Origin: Heterohyrax brucei
Taxonomy: Eukaryota; Chordata; Mammalia; Hyracoidea; Procaviidae
Direction of reading: 5' to 3'
NCBI GenBank assembly: GCA_028571685.1
Contig: CM053146.1
Coordinates: forward strand, 110,645,431-110,709,430
DNA length: 64,000 nt
A model generated the notes under the pieces. It was not told where the DNA came from, ran no database searches, and saw nothing but the letters and a program-made list of their open reading frames with translations. The position numbers and the translations under genes are program-made. Of this stretch, positions 12,095 through 24,192 are shown one piece after another; the first letter of the stretch is position 1, and each line of letters starts with the position of its first letter.

Positions 12095-13201
12095 CTTTTT
12101 AGCTTTTTAAGGAAGCACCAAATTGCTTTCCAAAGGGGTTGTAGCATTTTGCATTTCCACTAGCAGGGTAGGAGAGTTCTAATCTCTCCCCAGCCTCTCC
12201 AGCATTTGTCATTTTGTGTTTTTTGGATTATTACCAGCCTCATTGGGGTGAGATGGTATCACATTGTGGTTTTTATTTGGATGTCTCTAACGACTAATGA
12301 TCGTGCGCATTTCCTCATGTGTCTTTTTGTGCTGGATGACATGCTGCCAGGATGTCTTCTTTGGTGAAATGTCTGTCCATATTGTTTTGGCCGTTGCTTA
12401 ATTGGGTTATTTGTAGATTATGAAGATCACACATCAGTTAGATTCATGGCTGCCAAATATTTATTCCAAGCATGTAGGTGGTATTTTTACTCTTTTGGTT
12501 AAATCTTTGGCTGACTGTGTTTGATTTTTAGTAGTTCTCATTTATCTATTTTCTCTTATGTTGTTTGTGCATTGTTCATAATATTTTGTAGTCTGTTTAT
12601 GCTGTGTATTTGGGCTCCCAGCATGGTCTCTATTTTTTTCGTCCATGATCTTTATCATTTTAGGTTTCATGTGTAGATCTTTGATCCATTTTGAGTTAGT
12701 TTTTGTGCATGGTGTGAGATCTGGATTTTGTTTCTTTTTTTGGAGAAAGATATCCAGCTATGCCATCACCGTATGCTAAAGAAACTACTTTCCCCCAGAT
12801 AGCCCACTTTGGGTCTTTGTCAAATATTAGCTGCTCATAGGTGGATGTTGTTATTTCTGGATCCTCTATTCTGCTCCATTGGTCTACGTGTCTGTTTTTG
12901 TACCAGTATCAGGCTGTTTTTGACTACTGTGGCAGTGTAACAGATTCTAAAGTCAAGCACTGTGAGACCTCCCGCTTTGTTGTTCTTTAGTAATGCTTTA
13001 CTTATCTGGGGCTCCTTTCATTTCCATATGAAGTTGGTGATTTGTTTCTCCATCTCATTAAAAAATGACATTGGAATTTGTATTGGGATTGCACTGTATG
13101 TATAGATCACTTTGGGTAGAGTAGATATTTTCACAATGTTAAGTCTTCCTATCCATGAACAAGGTAGGTTTTCTACTTATGTAGATCTCTTTTAGTTTCT
13201 T

Positions 13202-13361
13202 TGAAACCCTGGTAGTGTAGAGGTTAAGTGCTATGGTTGCTAACCAAAGCACTGGAGGTTCAAATCCACCAGGCACTTCTTGGAAACTCTATGAGGCAGT
13301 TCTACTCTGTCCTACAGGGTTGCTATGAATCCAAATCAACTCAACAGCAAGGAGTTTGGGC
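13202..13361 (+). mobile_element. AfroSINE inserted in L1-A
   Basis: GAAACCCTGGTAGTGTAGAGG head to CAGCAAGGAGTTTGGG tail, with the 11-base target duplication TTTAGTTTCTT at 13191-13201 and 13362-13372. Confidence 0.93.
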
Positions 13362-14664
13362 TTTAGTTTCTTGCCGTAGAGTCTTGTAATTTTCTTTGTT
13401 TAGGTCTCTTACATCTCTGTTTAGATTTATTTTAGGTATTTTATCTTCTTGGGGGGATTGTAAATGGTATTTATTTGGTGATTTCCTTTTTGGTGTTCTC
13501 TTTGTTGATGTAAAGGAATTCAATCAATTTATTTATGTTTATCTCATATCCTGATGCTTTATTGAGCTCTTCTATTAGTACCAGTAGTTTTTTGTGGATT
13601 CTTTAGGCTGTTCTGTGTATAAGAGCATATCATATGAAACAGAGATACTTCTACTTTTTCTTTACTGATGCCGATGTCCTCTGTTTCTTTACGTTGTCTA
13701 AGTGCTCTGGCTAGAACCTCCAGCACTACATCGAATAAAACTGGTAATGGCATCCTTGTCTGGTTCTCATTGTTTCCATTTAGAATGATCTTGTTTGTTG
13801 GCTTTGCATATGAGTAGGTAGCCCTTACTACCTTGAGGAATTTCCCTTCTATTCCTATTCTGCTGAGAGGTTTTAACAAGAATCATTGTTGGACTTTGTC
13901 AAATGCCTTTTCTGCATCAGTTGATAAAATCTAGTGATTCTTATGTTTTGTTTTATTTATGTGGTTGACTACATTAATTATTTTTCTAATATTGAACTAT
14001 TCATGCATTCCTAGTAAGAATCCTGCTTCATATGGTGAGTTATTTTTTTTGACGTAGTGTTGAATTCTGTTGGGCTAGAAGTTTGTTGAGGATTTTGCAT
14101 CTAAGTTCTTGAAAGAGATTGGACTGTAATTTTTCTTTTTTGTGCTATTTTTACCGGGTTTAGGTATCAGGGTTATGCTGGCTTCATAGAATGAATTAGG
14201 GAGTGTGTTCTCTTTTTCTAGGCTGTGAAATGCCTTTAGTAATAGTAGTATTAACTTCTTTCTAAAAGTTTGGTAGAGTTCTCCACCAAAGCTACATGCA
14301 CAAGGACTTTTTTTAGTTAGTAGTTTTTAAATTGTTTTCTCAATCTCTTCTTTTCTGATAGGTTTATTAAGTAGTTCTACTTCTTCTGTTGGTGTTTGGG
14401 TAGGTAATGTGATTCTAGAAATCTCTAGATTTTCAAATTTATTAGAGTACAAGTTTTCATAATATTCTGTTATGATTCTTTTAGTGTCGATTGGGTTTAT
14501 TTTGATATCACCCATCTCATTTCTTATTTGAGTTATTTGCTTCCTCTCTTGTTTTCTTTTGTCAATCTGGCCAATGGTTTATCGATTTTGTTGATTGTTT
14601 CAGAAAAGCAGCTTTTGGTCTTGTTAATTCTTTCAGTTGTTTTTCTATTCTCTAATTCATTTAG

Positions 14665-14823
14665 GGAAACCGTGGTTAAGTACTATGTTTGCCAAGCAAA
14701 AGGTTGACGGTTCAAATTTGCCAGGTGCTCCTTGGAAACTCTATGGGGTAGTTCTGCTGATCTCTGGGGTTGCTATGAGTTGGACCTGACTCGATGGCAG
14801 TGGGTTTGATTTTGGTTTTGGGT
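14665..14823 (+). mobile_element. AfroSINE inserted in L1-A
   Basis: GGGAAACCGTGGTTAAGTAC head to GATTTTGGTTTTGG tail; imperfect target duplication AATTCATTTA / AATTGACTTA on either side. Confidence 0.88.
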
Positions 14824-16730
14824 GAATTGACTTAGTTCTGCTCTAATTTTTTTTTATCTGTTTTCTTCTGGTGCTCGAGGGGTTCTTTTGTTGTTCTCTT
14901 TCTATGTGTTTGAACTATAGGGTTAACCTTTCGATTGGGGCTGGTTCTTCTTGTTGGACATGTGCCTTTATTGAGACGGATTGACCTTTGAGCACTGTGC
15001 TTGCTGTATCCCACAGGTTCTGGTCAAATGGGTTTTATTCTCATTTGATTCTATGAATTTCTTTATTTTCAGCAATTTGTTGCTCAATTTCCATGAGTTT
15101 GAATTTCTACCTTTGCTTTTTCTGCTATTGATTTTGATTTTGATGGCTATATGGACTGAAAAAATGTTTTGTGATATTTCAGTGCTTTGGATTTACATTT
15201 ATATTTATATTTAATATAATTATCAATATGTATGAATCTAGTGCTGTCATTCTGGTGACTTTTTTTGTGTGTTGTTGACAGTTTCTTTGTTCCATTTAAT
15301 TTCCTGTGGTGAGGTGTTTTTCTTTATGGGTTTTCTTTTGATCCTTTTTATTGTTGTTGGTTTTGCATCTGTTGAGGCTTCCTGATTTTGTTTCCTGTTT
15401 TGATGTGTAGGATTGCTGACTTGTTTTGGAATCACCCCAATATTCCCTCCTATTGATCTAAGTTTAAAACAGTCTTTAAATTCTTTGTATTGCCTTGACT
15501 TCCTCTCCATCTGAATGGTCTATGTATGTGTTAATTCCCCCCTTTTTTGTATAATGTTGTCATCATTTATAAACTGAGATCTCTGTTTCCCTATATTTGA
15601 TATTTTAGCTTTAAGTTTCGTGGATTTCCTATCCAAGTTGGTCTCTGCCCTGCAATATATCCTTGAGTATATAGCTGATGTTATTGATTTTATAACTGAA
15701 GATTTCCTTCAGTGTTTCTTGTAGTTTTTTTGTTGTTGTTTTTGCAAATTCTCTAAACTTCTGTGTATGTGGTACTGTCCTAATTGCACCATTACATTTG
15801 AGAGACAATTTTGCAAGATATATACATCTTGGTTGGAAGTTTTCTTTCCTTCAAGGCTTCATGTATGTCATCTCATTGCCTTCTTGCCAACATGGTTTCT
15901 GCTAAGTAATCAGAATTCAGTCTTAATGATTCTCCTATGTAAGTTGTTTTTTTGTTTAAGCCTAGCTGCCTTTAAAAGCATCTCCTTATCTTTAGTTTTA
16001 TTGGGTTTGACTATAATATGTCTTGGTATCTTTCTTTTGGACTCTCTCTTGTGTGGAGTTCAGTGAGCATCTTGGATACACATCTCATTTTTCATGATGT
16101 CAGGGAAGTTTTCTGTCAAGAAATCTTCAACAATTTTCTCTGTATTTTCTGTTATTCCTCCCTGTTCTGGTACTCCAATCATTCATAAATTGTTTGTATT
16201 GATAGAGTTCTATGTAACTCTTAGTCATTCTTCATTTTTTAAAAATTCTTTTATCAGATGTTTCCTCATATATGCTGGTGTCAGTTGCTTCCTGTTCCAT
16301 ACTGCTAGTTATACATTCCACTGCCTCAATATTGCTCCTTTGACTTTATGTTGAATTGTCTAATTCTGTAATTTTATTGCTTATTGGCTGAATTTCAGAC
16401 CGTTGTTGCTCTAGCAATTCTGGTAGTTTAATTTTTCATTCTGTTCTACTGAACTTTGTCTAGTTTCATTCCTGATTTCTTGAAGGGCTCTGTACATTGC
16501 TTTTTTTGTATTCTACTTCTGATTATTACAGGATATCTTCTTTGGGAAAATTTTTAATTGTTTTAGGAGATTTCTGAAGCCATAGTGGTCTGTTTCTTTA
16601 AATTATTAGAAACTGATTGTTGTCTCTGAGCCATCAGAAAGTTATAATTTTTTGTTATTATAATCAAATTTACATACATAGATATGTTTTAATTTAGTTT
16701 TGACTGTTCAAGTAGTCTAGTCATTTGAGC

Positions 16731-19342
16731 AAGAAGATCTGTCTAATACCGAGAGTGGAGTGTTGAAGTCTCCCACTATTATTGTGTAGTGATTTTTCTC
16801 ATTTTTGAATGCAGTCAGTGTTTCTTCAGTGTATTTAGATGCTTCAGTATTGGGTACACAAATATTTAATATTGTTAAGTCCTGCTCGTGTATTGAACCT
16901 TTCAGCAATAGTGTCCATCCTTGTCCATAATGGTGAATTTTACATTAAAATCTATTTTATCTGAGATTAGTATTGCCATACCTGCTCTTCTTTGTATACT
17001 TAACTTGGTATATAATCTTCCATACTTTAATTTTTAGTTTATTCACATCTTTAAATGTAAGATGAGTTTCAAGTAAACAACATATAGACAGGTTGTCTCT
17101 TTTGATCCAAGATGTCACTCGTCTCTTTACTCAGTCCATTTACATCTAGTGTAATTATCGATAGGTATGTGTTTAGTGCTGTCATTGTGATGTGTTTATT
17201 TGTGTGTTGATGTTTTCTCTGTTGCTCTTACTATTCTGTTCTGGGACGTTCTTTATGGGTTGATTTTTTTCCCTCCTTTTCAGTGTTGGTTTTGTGTTTG
17301 TTGAGACTCCCGTATTACGTTTCTTGATTTGATATGTTGTATCTATATTGTGCTTTGTGGCTGCCTGTGTGATCCCCCTTAATAGTCTATGTTTAAACCC
17401 AATTTTAACTTCTACATGTTTTATTAACTTCTTCTCCATCTGGAAGGACTATAACTACTGTAGTACATCCCTCTTTAATATGATGATATTGTAGTTTTCA
17501 TGATGTGATCACTGGATCACATCTTTTAATATTATAGCTTCGATTGAATTTTGTACCTTCCCTAACAGAGTAGGTTTCTGGATGATGTGTCCTGTATTGC
17601 CTCCCCAAATATAGAGTGAATAGTTTTGTTCTTCTAAGCCAAGAGCTTCTTCTGGTATTTCTTGTAGCTTTGGTTTTATTTTTCCAAAGTCTCTGAGTTT
17701 TTGTTTATCTGTTCATATCTTAACTTTATTTTTATATTCAAGAGATAGTTTTGCAGTATAAATAATTCTTGGTTGGAAGTTTTTCTCCTTCAAGGCTTTG
17801 AATGTGTCATCACACTGCCTCCATGCCAGCATCATTTCTGCCAAGAAGTCAGATGAAAGCCTACAGGGTTTCCCTCTGAATGTTAGCTTTGCTTTGAGTC
17901 TCACTGCCTTTAAGAGTTTCCACTTATGTTTCGTTTTGTCAAGCTTGATTACGACATGCCTTGGAGTCTTTCTTCTATATTGATTGGCATTCACTGTGAG
18001 TCTTGGATATCTGTGTTCTCTTCTTTCATAATTTCGGGGAAGTTTTCTGTCAGCAGCTCAACATCAATACTCTTTGTGTTTTCAGGAGTCCCTCCCTGTT
18101 CAGGAACTCCAATTAATTGTAGATTGTTCCTCTTGATAGAATCCCACATGCTTAATGCTTCTTCATTTTTGTTGTTTCTCTTCTCTGATTTCTCCTCATA
18201 TATACTGCAGTCAGAAGCTCTCTCTTCCAAGTTAGAAAGTCTATTATCCATTTGTTCCATTCTGTTTTCTTGAGTTTGAATGGAATTTTCTGTTTCTTTG
18301 ATTTTGTTATTTATCTGTTGGATTTCAGAATACTAGTGTTCCATCAGTTCAAACAGCTTGGTTAATTTTTCATTTTGCTCTGCTGCATTTTGTGTAATGT
18401 CTAGGAGAGCTCTATATGTAATCCTTTTGTACTCAACCTCTGATAGTTTCAGAAAGGCTTCTTGAACTAGGAAGTTCTTTGCTTTTACTTTTGGGGGCTT
18501 TCTGGAGCCATAGGTGAATTTTTCTTTAAGTTTCTGTCCAAAGCTTGTTGCTTTTGGGGCATCAAAAGGTTGTTTAGTTTCTTCTTATATTGAAAGGTAA
18601 AAGCTATCTGGCAGCTTCCAAAATCAGTCAGGCTGTCAGGTATGCAAGCCCCTCTTCCCAGCTGGCAAAGTAAGCACCTCTATATCCAACCTTAGATGCT
18701 GTAAACTAGTTCAAAGCACAGAAAGGCTACTGCCCTGTTGTCTTCTGCTGCTGGGCCCCACCCATAAGGCCACACTATTTTAAACACAGCTTTTCTGTTG
18801 GAAAAGCATTCTCCAGGCTGGTACTGCCTCCCAACCTGGGAATTAGTCCCTGCTGAGGTCTCCGTTTGGGTAACTCAACCTCCCAGTTGAACAAGGTGGC
18901 ATCCCACACAAGCTCTCCCACCTGCTGTGGAATAGCCAATTCAGGGGCAGATGTTCAGAAAGAGAGGGTGGAGGGGCCAAGGTGCACAGAGTCTAGAACT
19001 GGGCTCCTAAACTGTTGCTATTCTGCCTGTTGGTCACGTCAGAAGTGCAGCTGAGCTTTTCTGCCAGTTAAGGCCAAGTCCTGCCTATTGGCTCAGAGAA
19101 AAAAAAAGTTAAAATTGCAAATTACCTCCAGTCTGCGAGAGCCAGCATTCAACAAGGGTGGCAGTTAGCAAAAGAGAAGGAGTTTCCCTTTCAGTGGCAA
19201 GTAGTCCAAACTGACAGCCCTATGTTATATCCTAGGGCTCATTGATGTCCAGAGGCCGCCATTTAATTGTCAATCCAGGCCTTAATTTTCAGAGGGAATT
19301 AAGGAGACATGTGTCTAGTCCACTATCTTGACTCTGCCTCCA
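16731..19342 (-). mobile_element. L1-C: 5' portion of an L1 flanked by a 10-bp duplication
   Basis: On the - strand the piece starts with an L1 5' end (+ strand copy CTTGACTCTGCCTCC), continues through 5' UTR, ORF1 (about 18500-17740; MEQMDNRLSNLEE and AKLTFRGKPCRLSSDF) and inter-ORF, and stops inside the ORF2 endonuclease (NICVPNTEASKY, IVGDFNTPL). TCATTTGAGC occurs at 16721-16730 and 19343-19352. No poly(A) run is at the 3' side. It sits within the 5' UTR of L1-A. Confidence 0.8.
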
Positions 19343-20225
19343 TCATTTGAGCTAGTTTGATTTTTTGAACCTTAATAATTCTGATGCCTGTTGCCAGATG
19401 GTTAGAACAGTGAATATACTGAGAAAGGCAGCAGGACATGATGGCTCAGGGGAGCCAACAGAACTTTTCTTCTATCTTTGTCTTTGTTTCCCTTTCCAAG
19501 TGCAGGAGAATAGCTCAGGGCACCTGTGTAAGATGTCTCACTTTTGGCCCAGGTAGTGCATCAGAATTTAGCATCTGATGTAGAGCAGAGAAGGGCAGGG
19601 GAAGCTCTGTGGATCTGAAAAAAAATTAGCACATAAGAAAAGTTTAAACCACAAGAGATCATAGGCACTTAGCTTATGATACTCAGGAGAAAGTCCTCCG
19701 TGGTTCTGTAGGTGTGGCAATCCACAGTTTAGCTTCCCCACTGAGAAAGATGGACTCCTCTTGTGCACCACCGTTGTATCCAGCCACTAGCTGCTGCCAT
19801 GTTCTATAGATGCAGCTGGCCTAAGTGCAGCTTCCATACTAAGAAAGATGTGTTCCACTTGGGCACTACTACCCTGTCTGGCTGCTGGTTGCAGCACTGT
19901 GTAGGTGCAGCTGTCCCAAGTTCAGCTTCCCTGTTGAGAAAGATGAATACTGCTAGGGTGCTGCTCCTCCATTCAGTTGTAGTCCACCACAGTGCTCAGC
20001 CGCCACCTGGCCTGAAAAAGTGGGCCCCTCTGCGTCTGCCGATCTGATTCTGACAAAGGTAGTTGTTCCCCTTGCTCTCACCCAATGTGATCTTTCAGCT
20101 TTCTGTCTGGTATTCAGGGTGCCTAGAATGTCCAATATCATCCACTTAGTAAATTTTTAGGTTCTTTCTTGTTAGAGGGATCAGAAAAACCCTGTGACTA
20201 CTCCACCACCTTAGCCCTGCTACCT

Positions 20226-20546
20226 CCCTTATCCTTTAGTTTAGAAGGAATATGTTAACATGTCCCACGACGGCACTTGGCTGGCTACACCACTGTATTC
20301 CTAGAAATTTTACTGAAGTGCAAGGCACCTGAACTTATGTCCAACCTTCTAGTATGCAAATGTTTTACCAATAATTTCTGTTCTTTTTGCTTTGGAAGAA
20401 GATAACTTGTGTTCTAGATTTTACAGATGAGGAAGAAATTTTGGATTTTAGACATGGAATTGATTTAAAATTTTTGCTATAATATGATGGAATAAACATT
20501 TTACATGTGGTGAGAGCATGAATTTTAGTAGGCCAAAATGTGGAAA
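20226..20546. other. Gene A intron 1, nothing recognised
   Basis: Unique-looking sequence between the L1 nest and an LTR. Confidence 0.5.
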
Positions 20547-21065
20547 GTCATGGATTGAACTGTGTCCTCCAAAGATATGTATAGCTCTTTAGTTAGGCCA
20601 TGAGTTCCAGTATTGTGTGACTGGCTACCATTTTTTCATCTGATATGATTTTTCTATGTGTTGTAAATCTTGTCTCTATGATGCTGATGAGATGTAATTA
20701 GTGGCAGTTATGTTATTGAGTCAGGACTCGAGCTACAAGATTGGATTGTGTCTTGCACCAGTTTCTTTTGAGATATAAAAGAGAGAAGCAAGCACAGAGA
20801 CATACATACCTCATACCACCAAGACAGAAGCAACAGGAGCATAGCACATTCCTTATATCTTGTGAGTTGCACTAAGAATCTCCTTGTGCTTGGGAAAATG
20901 ATTGCAAAGCCTTTGTTCCAGAGCTGACAGAGTGAGAAAGACTTCTCTGGAGCTGATGCCTTCAATTCAGACTTCTGCCTTACTACACTGAGAGTATAAA
21001 TTTCTCTTGGTTAAAGTCATCCACCCATGGTATGTCTGTTATAGTAGCACTAGATGACTAAGACA
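20547..21065 (+). mobile_element. MaLR-like solo LTR, sense
   Basis: It begins GTCATGGATTGAACTGTGTC, holds a TATA-like GAGATATAAAAGAG, and ends with GATGACTAAGACA. It is the reverse complement family of the four antisense copies, which begin GTTTTAGTCAGC and end CATGACA. ERVL-MaLR LTRs have this organisation. Confidence 0.75.
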
Positions 21066-21324
21066 AATATACACAGTAGAACATACACCAATTGAACAAT
21101 TTCTATATGCACAATTTGAAGACATTAATTACATTCAAGTTGTGCAAACATTCTCATCATTCTTTTCCAAATTATACCTCCTCCATAAACAGAAACTCAC
21201 TGCCCCCTAAATTTTCTGTCTAAACTTCTGAGCTTCTGTTGTCAACTTGATCTCATACAGTCATTTAAAAGAGCACAGTGTTCAAAGCAGACTTTTTACT
21301 AGTTAAGCTAAATTGTTGTTTGGT

Positions 21325-21790
21325 TCCCCATGTGTCTGTCAGCTCGTCATACTGTGGTGACTTGCATGTTACTGTGATGCTGAAATTTGTGCTACCTGTG
21401 TTCAAATACCAGCAGCATCACTCACCACAGAAGCCTGAGCTTCCAGGCTAAGCAATATTAGAAAGAGGGACCTGGCAGTCTACTTCTGAAAAGAATCAGC
21501 CAGTGAAAACCTTATGAATAGCAGCAGAGCATTGTCTGATACATGTTATCAGGAGCAATCAGTCACTGTAGAAAGACTTTATGCTGGAGAAAGTAGAGGA
21601 TTAGCAAAAAAGAGAACGACCTGTAGTGACATGGACTAACACAGTGGCTGCAACAATGGATTTAAGCATAACTTAAATTTGTGGTGCTTAAACATAAGTT
21701 AAGATTATGAGGATGGCACAGTGTTTCATTCTATTTTACGTGGTATCGCTATGCGTTGGCACTGACCAATGGACCCTAAGTATAACAGCA
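21325..21790 (+). mobile_element. Non-autonomous RTE copy, 5' UTR joined to 3' end
   Basis: The first part matches the 5' UTR of the long RTE at 44425 (GACCTGGCAGTCTACTTCTG, AATAGCAGCAGAGCATTGTC). It jumps at about 21640 to the RTE 3' end (GTGGCTGCAACAATG, ACAGTGTTTCATTC). The whole ORF is deleted. Confidence 0.75.
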
Positions 21791-21954
21791 TTGTTTGTTT
21801 TAAAAAGGGCTTCAGAAGACACTTTTGGTTTAAAATTTAAAAATTATTTCAGAGAAATAGCCTTGAGGGTTCATCCAGCCTTGGTAGTCCCAGAAAGTCC
21901 AGATTCCATGAGAATTTGAAATTCTGTTCCATACTTATCCCCTTGGATCGGGAT

Positions 21955-22440
21955 GTTTGAGGATTTTTTTGATTACTGATGTAGTATCTTCACTTGTTTT
22001 AAGTCTGCTGAGATTTTCCATATCTTCTTGAATCAGTTTAGGTAGTGTGTATGTTTCTAGGAATTTGGTCATTTAATTTAGATTATCAAGTTTATCGAGA
22101 TACAGTTGTTCATTGTATTTTCTTGTAATTCTTTTTGTTTCTGTAAGGTCTGTAGTAAGGATCCTCTTTTCACTTCTGACCTAATATAGATTTTAATTTC
22201 TATTTCTTACAAAGTGTTACATTGAGCATCCTTTCATGTTTTTAATGCTAATTTTCAGTTTTCCTTGACAGCTTTTCCTGTATTTTAAATAGCTTGCTGA
22301 TTTTTTATTTTTTCTCTTTCAGATTTATTTTTTTCTCTTTCAGCTCTTTATATATTAGAAATTTGTCTGGAAAAAAGTTACAAATAACTTTTTCCAGTTT
22401 GTCCCACTAGATTATTTCAAGTTATAAAATCATTCACTCC
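21955..22440 (-). mobile_element. Old L1M fragment
   Basis: Antisense L1-like run (ATTTGGTCATTTAATTTAG and later) comparable to 8440-8720 of L1-B. Confidence 0.55.
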
Positions 22441-22607
22441 TGTTTCCTTCTCAAATTCATATTTTTATTTTTATTTTTATTTAGTTCCTAGTCCATTAGT
22501 TGTTTCCAGATTTCCTGGAGTAAACAGTCAAAATGGCCTCAGTTCATGATCTTAACAGGATGATACTGAGTCACTTTAAACTTCTTGCCCAAGGTTGCCA
22601 TCAAATC

Positions 22608-22762
22608 AATTTCATTGTTGTCAAGTTGATTCCCACTCATAGTGACCCTATAGGACAGAGTAGAACTGCCTCATAGTTTCCAAGGATCAGCTGGTGGATT
22701 CAAACTGCTGAACTTTTCATTAGCAGCCATAGCACTTAGCTGCTACATCGCCAGGGTTTCCT
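22608..22762 (-). mobile_element. AfroSINE
   Basis: GTTGATTCCCACTCATAGTG to CGCCAGGGTTTCC. It ends only about 160 bases before gene A exon 2. Confidence 0.9.
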
Positions 22763-22925
22763 TTCATCTGGTATCTGTGTTTTACAAAATGCTTGTTCCC
22801 TTCTTCCCTCCGTTACGATTAATGGAACTCAAAAGGAGCTCAGTAATGCTTCCAAAGATACCCAAACTTCAACTCAAATAATTATTTAAACAGTGATTTA
22901 AAAAATGCTTTATTTCTCATTACAG

Positions 22926-23031
22926 GGTTATGCTTTTCCAGATATCAGAAGACACAACAAAAAAAGACTTAGAGTCCTTCAAGTTTACTTTGGGCCAGTA
23001 TTGTCCCAAATGCAATCTGAATGATGACTCG
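22926..23031 (+). CDS. Gene A exon 2: first half of CASP8-like DED2
   Basis: Acceptor TTTCTCATTACAG ends at 22925 and the donor GTAAGA begins at 23032. The 106-nt exon supplies the last base of the Arg codon split from exon 1 and then 35 codons, beginning VMLFQISEDTTKK and ending KCNLNDDS. Human CASP8 has exactly 35 codons here and a similar start (VMLYQISEE). SFKF, part of the hydrophobic DED2 surface, is kept, but the human pattern FKFLL is FKFTL here. The intron before it (1646-22925) is about 21 kb, most of it the L1 nest. No in-frame stop. Together with exon 3 it completes a second DED, giving the tandem-DED architecture of caspase-8, caspase-10 and c-FLIP. Confidence 0.9.
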
Positions 23032-23770
23032 GTAAGACCTGGTGTGCCACCAAGATTTAAAAATCAGAGTTATTTGTCAGAAATGGTCAGGGTGTGTGAA
23101 TTTGAAAATGGAAGAAAAGTGGATTCTCACATTTTTAGCTAGGCCCTAATGAGTTAAAAAGAAGCAAGACATTTATTACATGAGTAGAGGTACAATTTCT
23201 TTCAAACTGCCAAGTGCCACTTATAAATTATCATAAACAAGTCAGAGTCAGAAGAAAGAACAGAGGGCTAGTTTTTAGACTACAGTGTGGTGACACTTAG
23301 CAGTTAGGAATGTAGCTGTGGGTCTCAGACATTTTTTCTTTTACCCATGAGTTAAGCAATGTGAGAGTGGACCCCGGTCAGTGTATTCAGAGCCGGCAGC
23401 AATTTCAATAATGTAAGACATACTCAACACTGTCAGACAACGAGGCTGTTGGGGCCTCAGCCCTCCATCTCGGATTATTTCAATCATCATGTGAAGCCAC
23501 ATCACTGCTTCAGCACACATACTGAGGATGAAGTCAAATCTGAGACGGTTTTCTCTTATCCACTTAGTTCTTTATGAGCCAAATTCAGAAAGAACAGAAG
23601 CATCCAAGGATCTGTCCTTCATCTAAGACAGATTTTCCTCTCTTTGGAGCCGCAAGTCAGGAAAGGAAGAGAGGCTCTTGGATTTTAAAAGGTGGAAGAC
23701 ACAAAAATCTCTCTCTCAAATCAAGGTAGCTCAGTTCCATCTTATATTTTGTTGTTTCTCTTCATTTCAG
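23032..23770. other. Gene A intron 2
   Basis: 739 bases, GT-AG, without a recognised repeat; the human intron here is also short in the family layout. Confidence 0.6.
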
Positions 23771-23909
23771 ACACTGCTCGATACATTCATAGAGATGGAG
23801 AAGAAAGGTATCCTGGGGGAAAATAACCTAGATACTCTAAAAAGTATATGTAAATCAACTGATACAAACCTACTAAAGAAAATTAAAGACTATGAAGACC
23901 AAGACAGAG
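23771..23909 (+). CDS. Gene A exon 3: second half of CASP8-like DED2
   Basis: Acceptor TTCATTTCAG ends at 23770 and the donor GTAAGA begins at 23910. The 139-nt exon encodes TLLDTFIEMEKKGILGENN through KIKDYEDQDR and leaves phase 1. Human CASP8 reads similarly (LLDIFIEMEKR, then KIINDYEE). Summing the three exons gives 550 nt, that is 183 codons plus one base, the same codon count and phase at which human CASP8 leaves its DED2 exon. If the donor is ignored, translation continues with 19 intron-encoded residues (GKNIPMSVIQRGFYPQLKN) to TAA at 23966-23968, and AATAAA follows at 24187. That would be a 202-residue DED-only form. The human exon is intact in the caspase; whether this one joins any catalytic exon cannot be seen here. 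Confidence 0.88.
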
Positions 23910-24186
23910 GTAAGAATATCCCAATGTCAGTTATTCAGAGAGGTTTTTATCCACAATTGAAAAATTAATCCAAGACGCAAATACCTCTAACTAAAATGCG
24001 TTTGTTATTACTATTGTATTGGTTTCAATCTGAAGGGAAAAATGATTCCTGAAGGAAATTCAGGAAAAATCCCAAACGTAATACATGGGATAACCCTCAT
24101 TATTTTATTTACTTTTCATTATTCCTGTCCTCCCTTCCATGGCCTCCCACATTCACACTTTGATGGACCTGTTACACTAACAACAG

Positions 24187-24192
24187 AATAAA
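24187..24192 (+). promoter_or_regulatory. Possible poly(A) signal for a DED-only gene A transcript
   Basis: AATAAA lies 219 bases after the TAA that ends exon 3 read-through. A second AATAAA is at about 24468, just before the micro-exon. Use of either is inferred only from position. Confidence 0.3.

Larger units (their letters stand above)
4150..20225 (-). mobile_element. L1-A: old long L1 hosting four later insertions
   Basis: The - strand L1 can be followed in segments: 3' UTR and ORF2 end 4150-4935, ORF2 12109-13201, 13362-14664 and 14824-15180, inter-ORF and ORF1 about 15190-16650, and 5' UTR up to about 20225 (end motif CCACCTTAGCCCTGC). It was split by L1-B, L1-C and two AfroSINEs. About 600 bases of the endonuclease part of ORF2 are missing at about 15180-15240, where sequence matching L1-B 9080 is joined to sequence matching 9690. 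Many stops and shifts mark it as dead. The 5' UTR part (19650-20040) has about three diverged repeats of a roughly 100-base unit containing CAGCTTCC and GAGAAAGATG. Confidence 0.85.
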
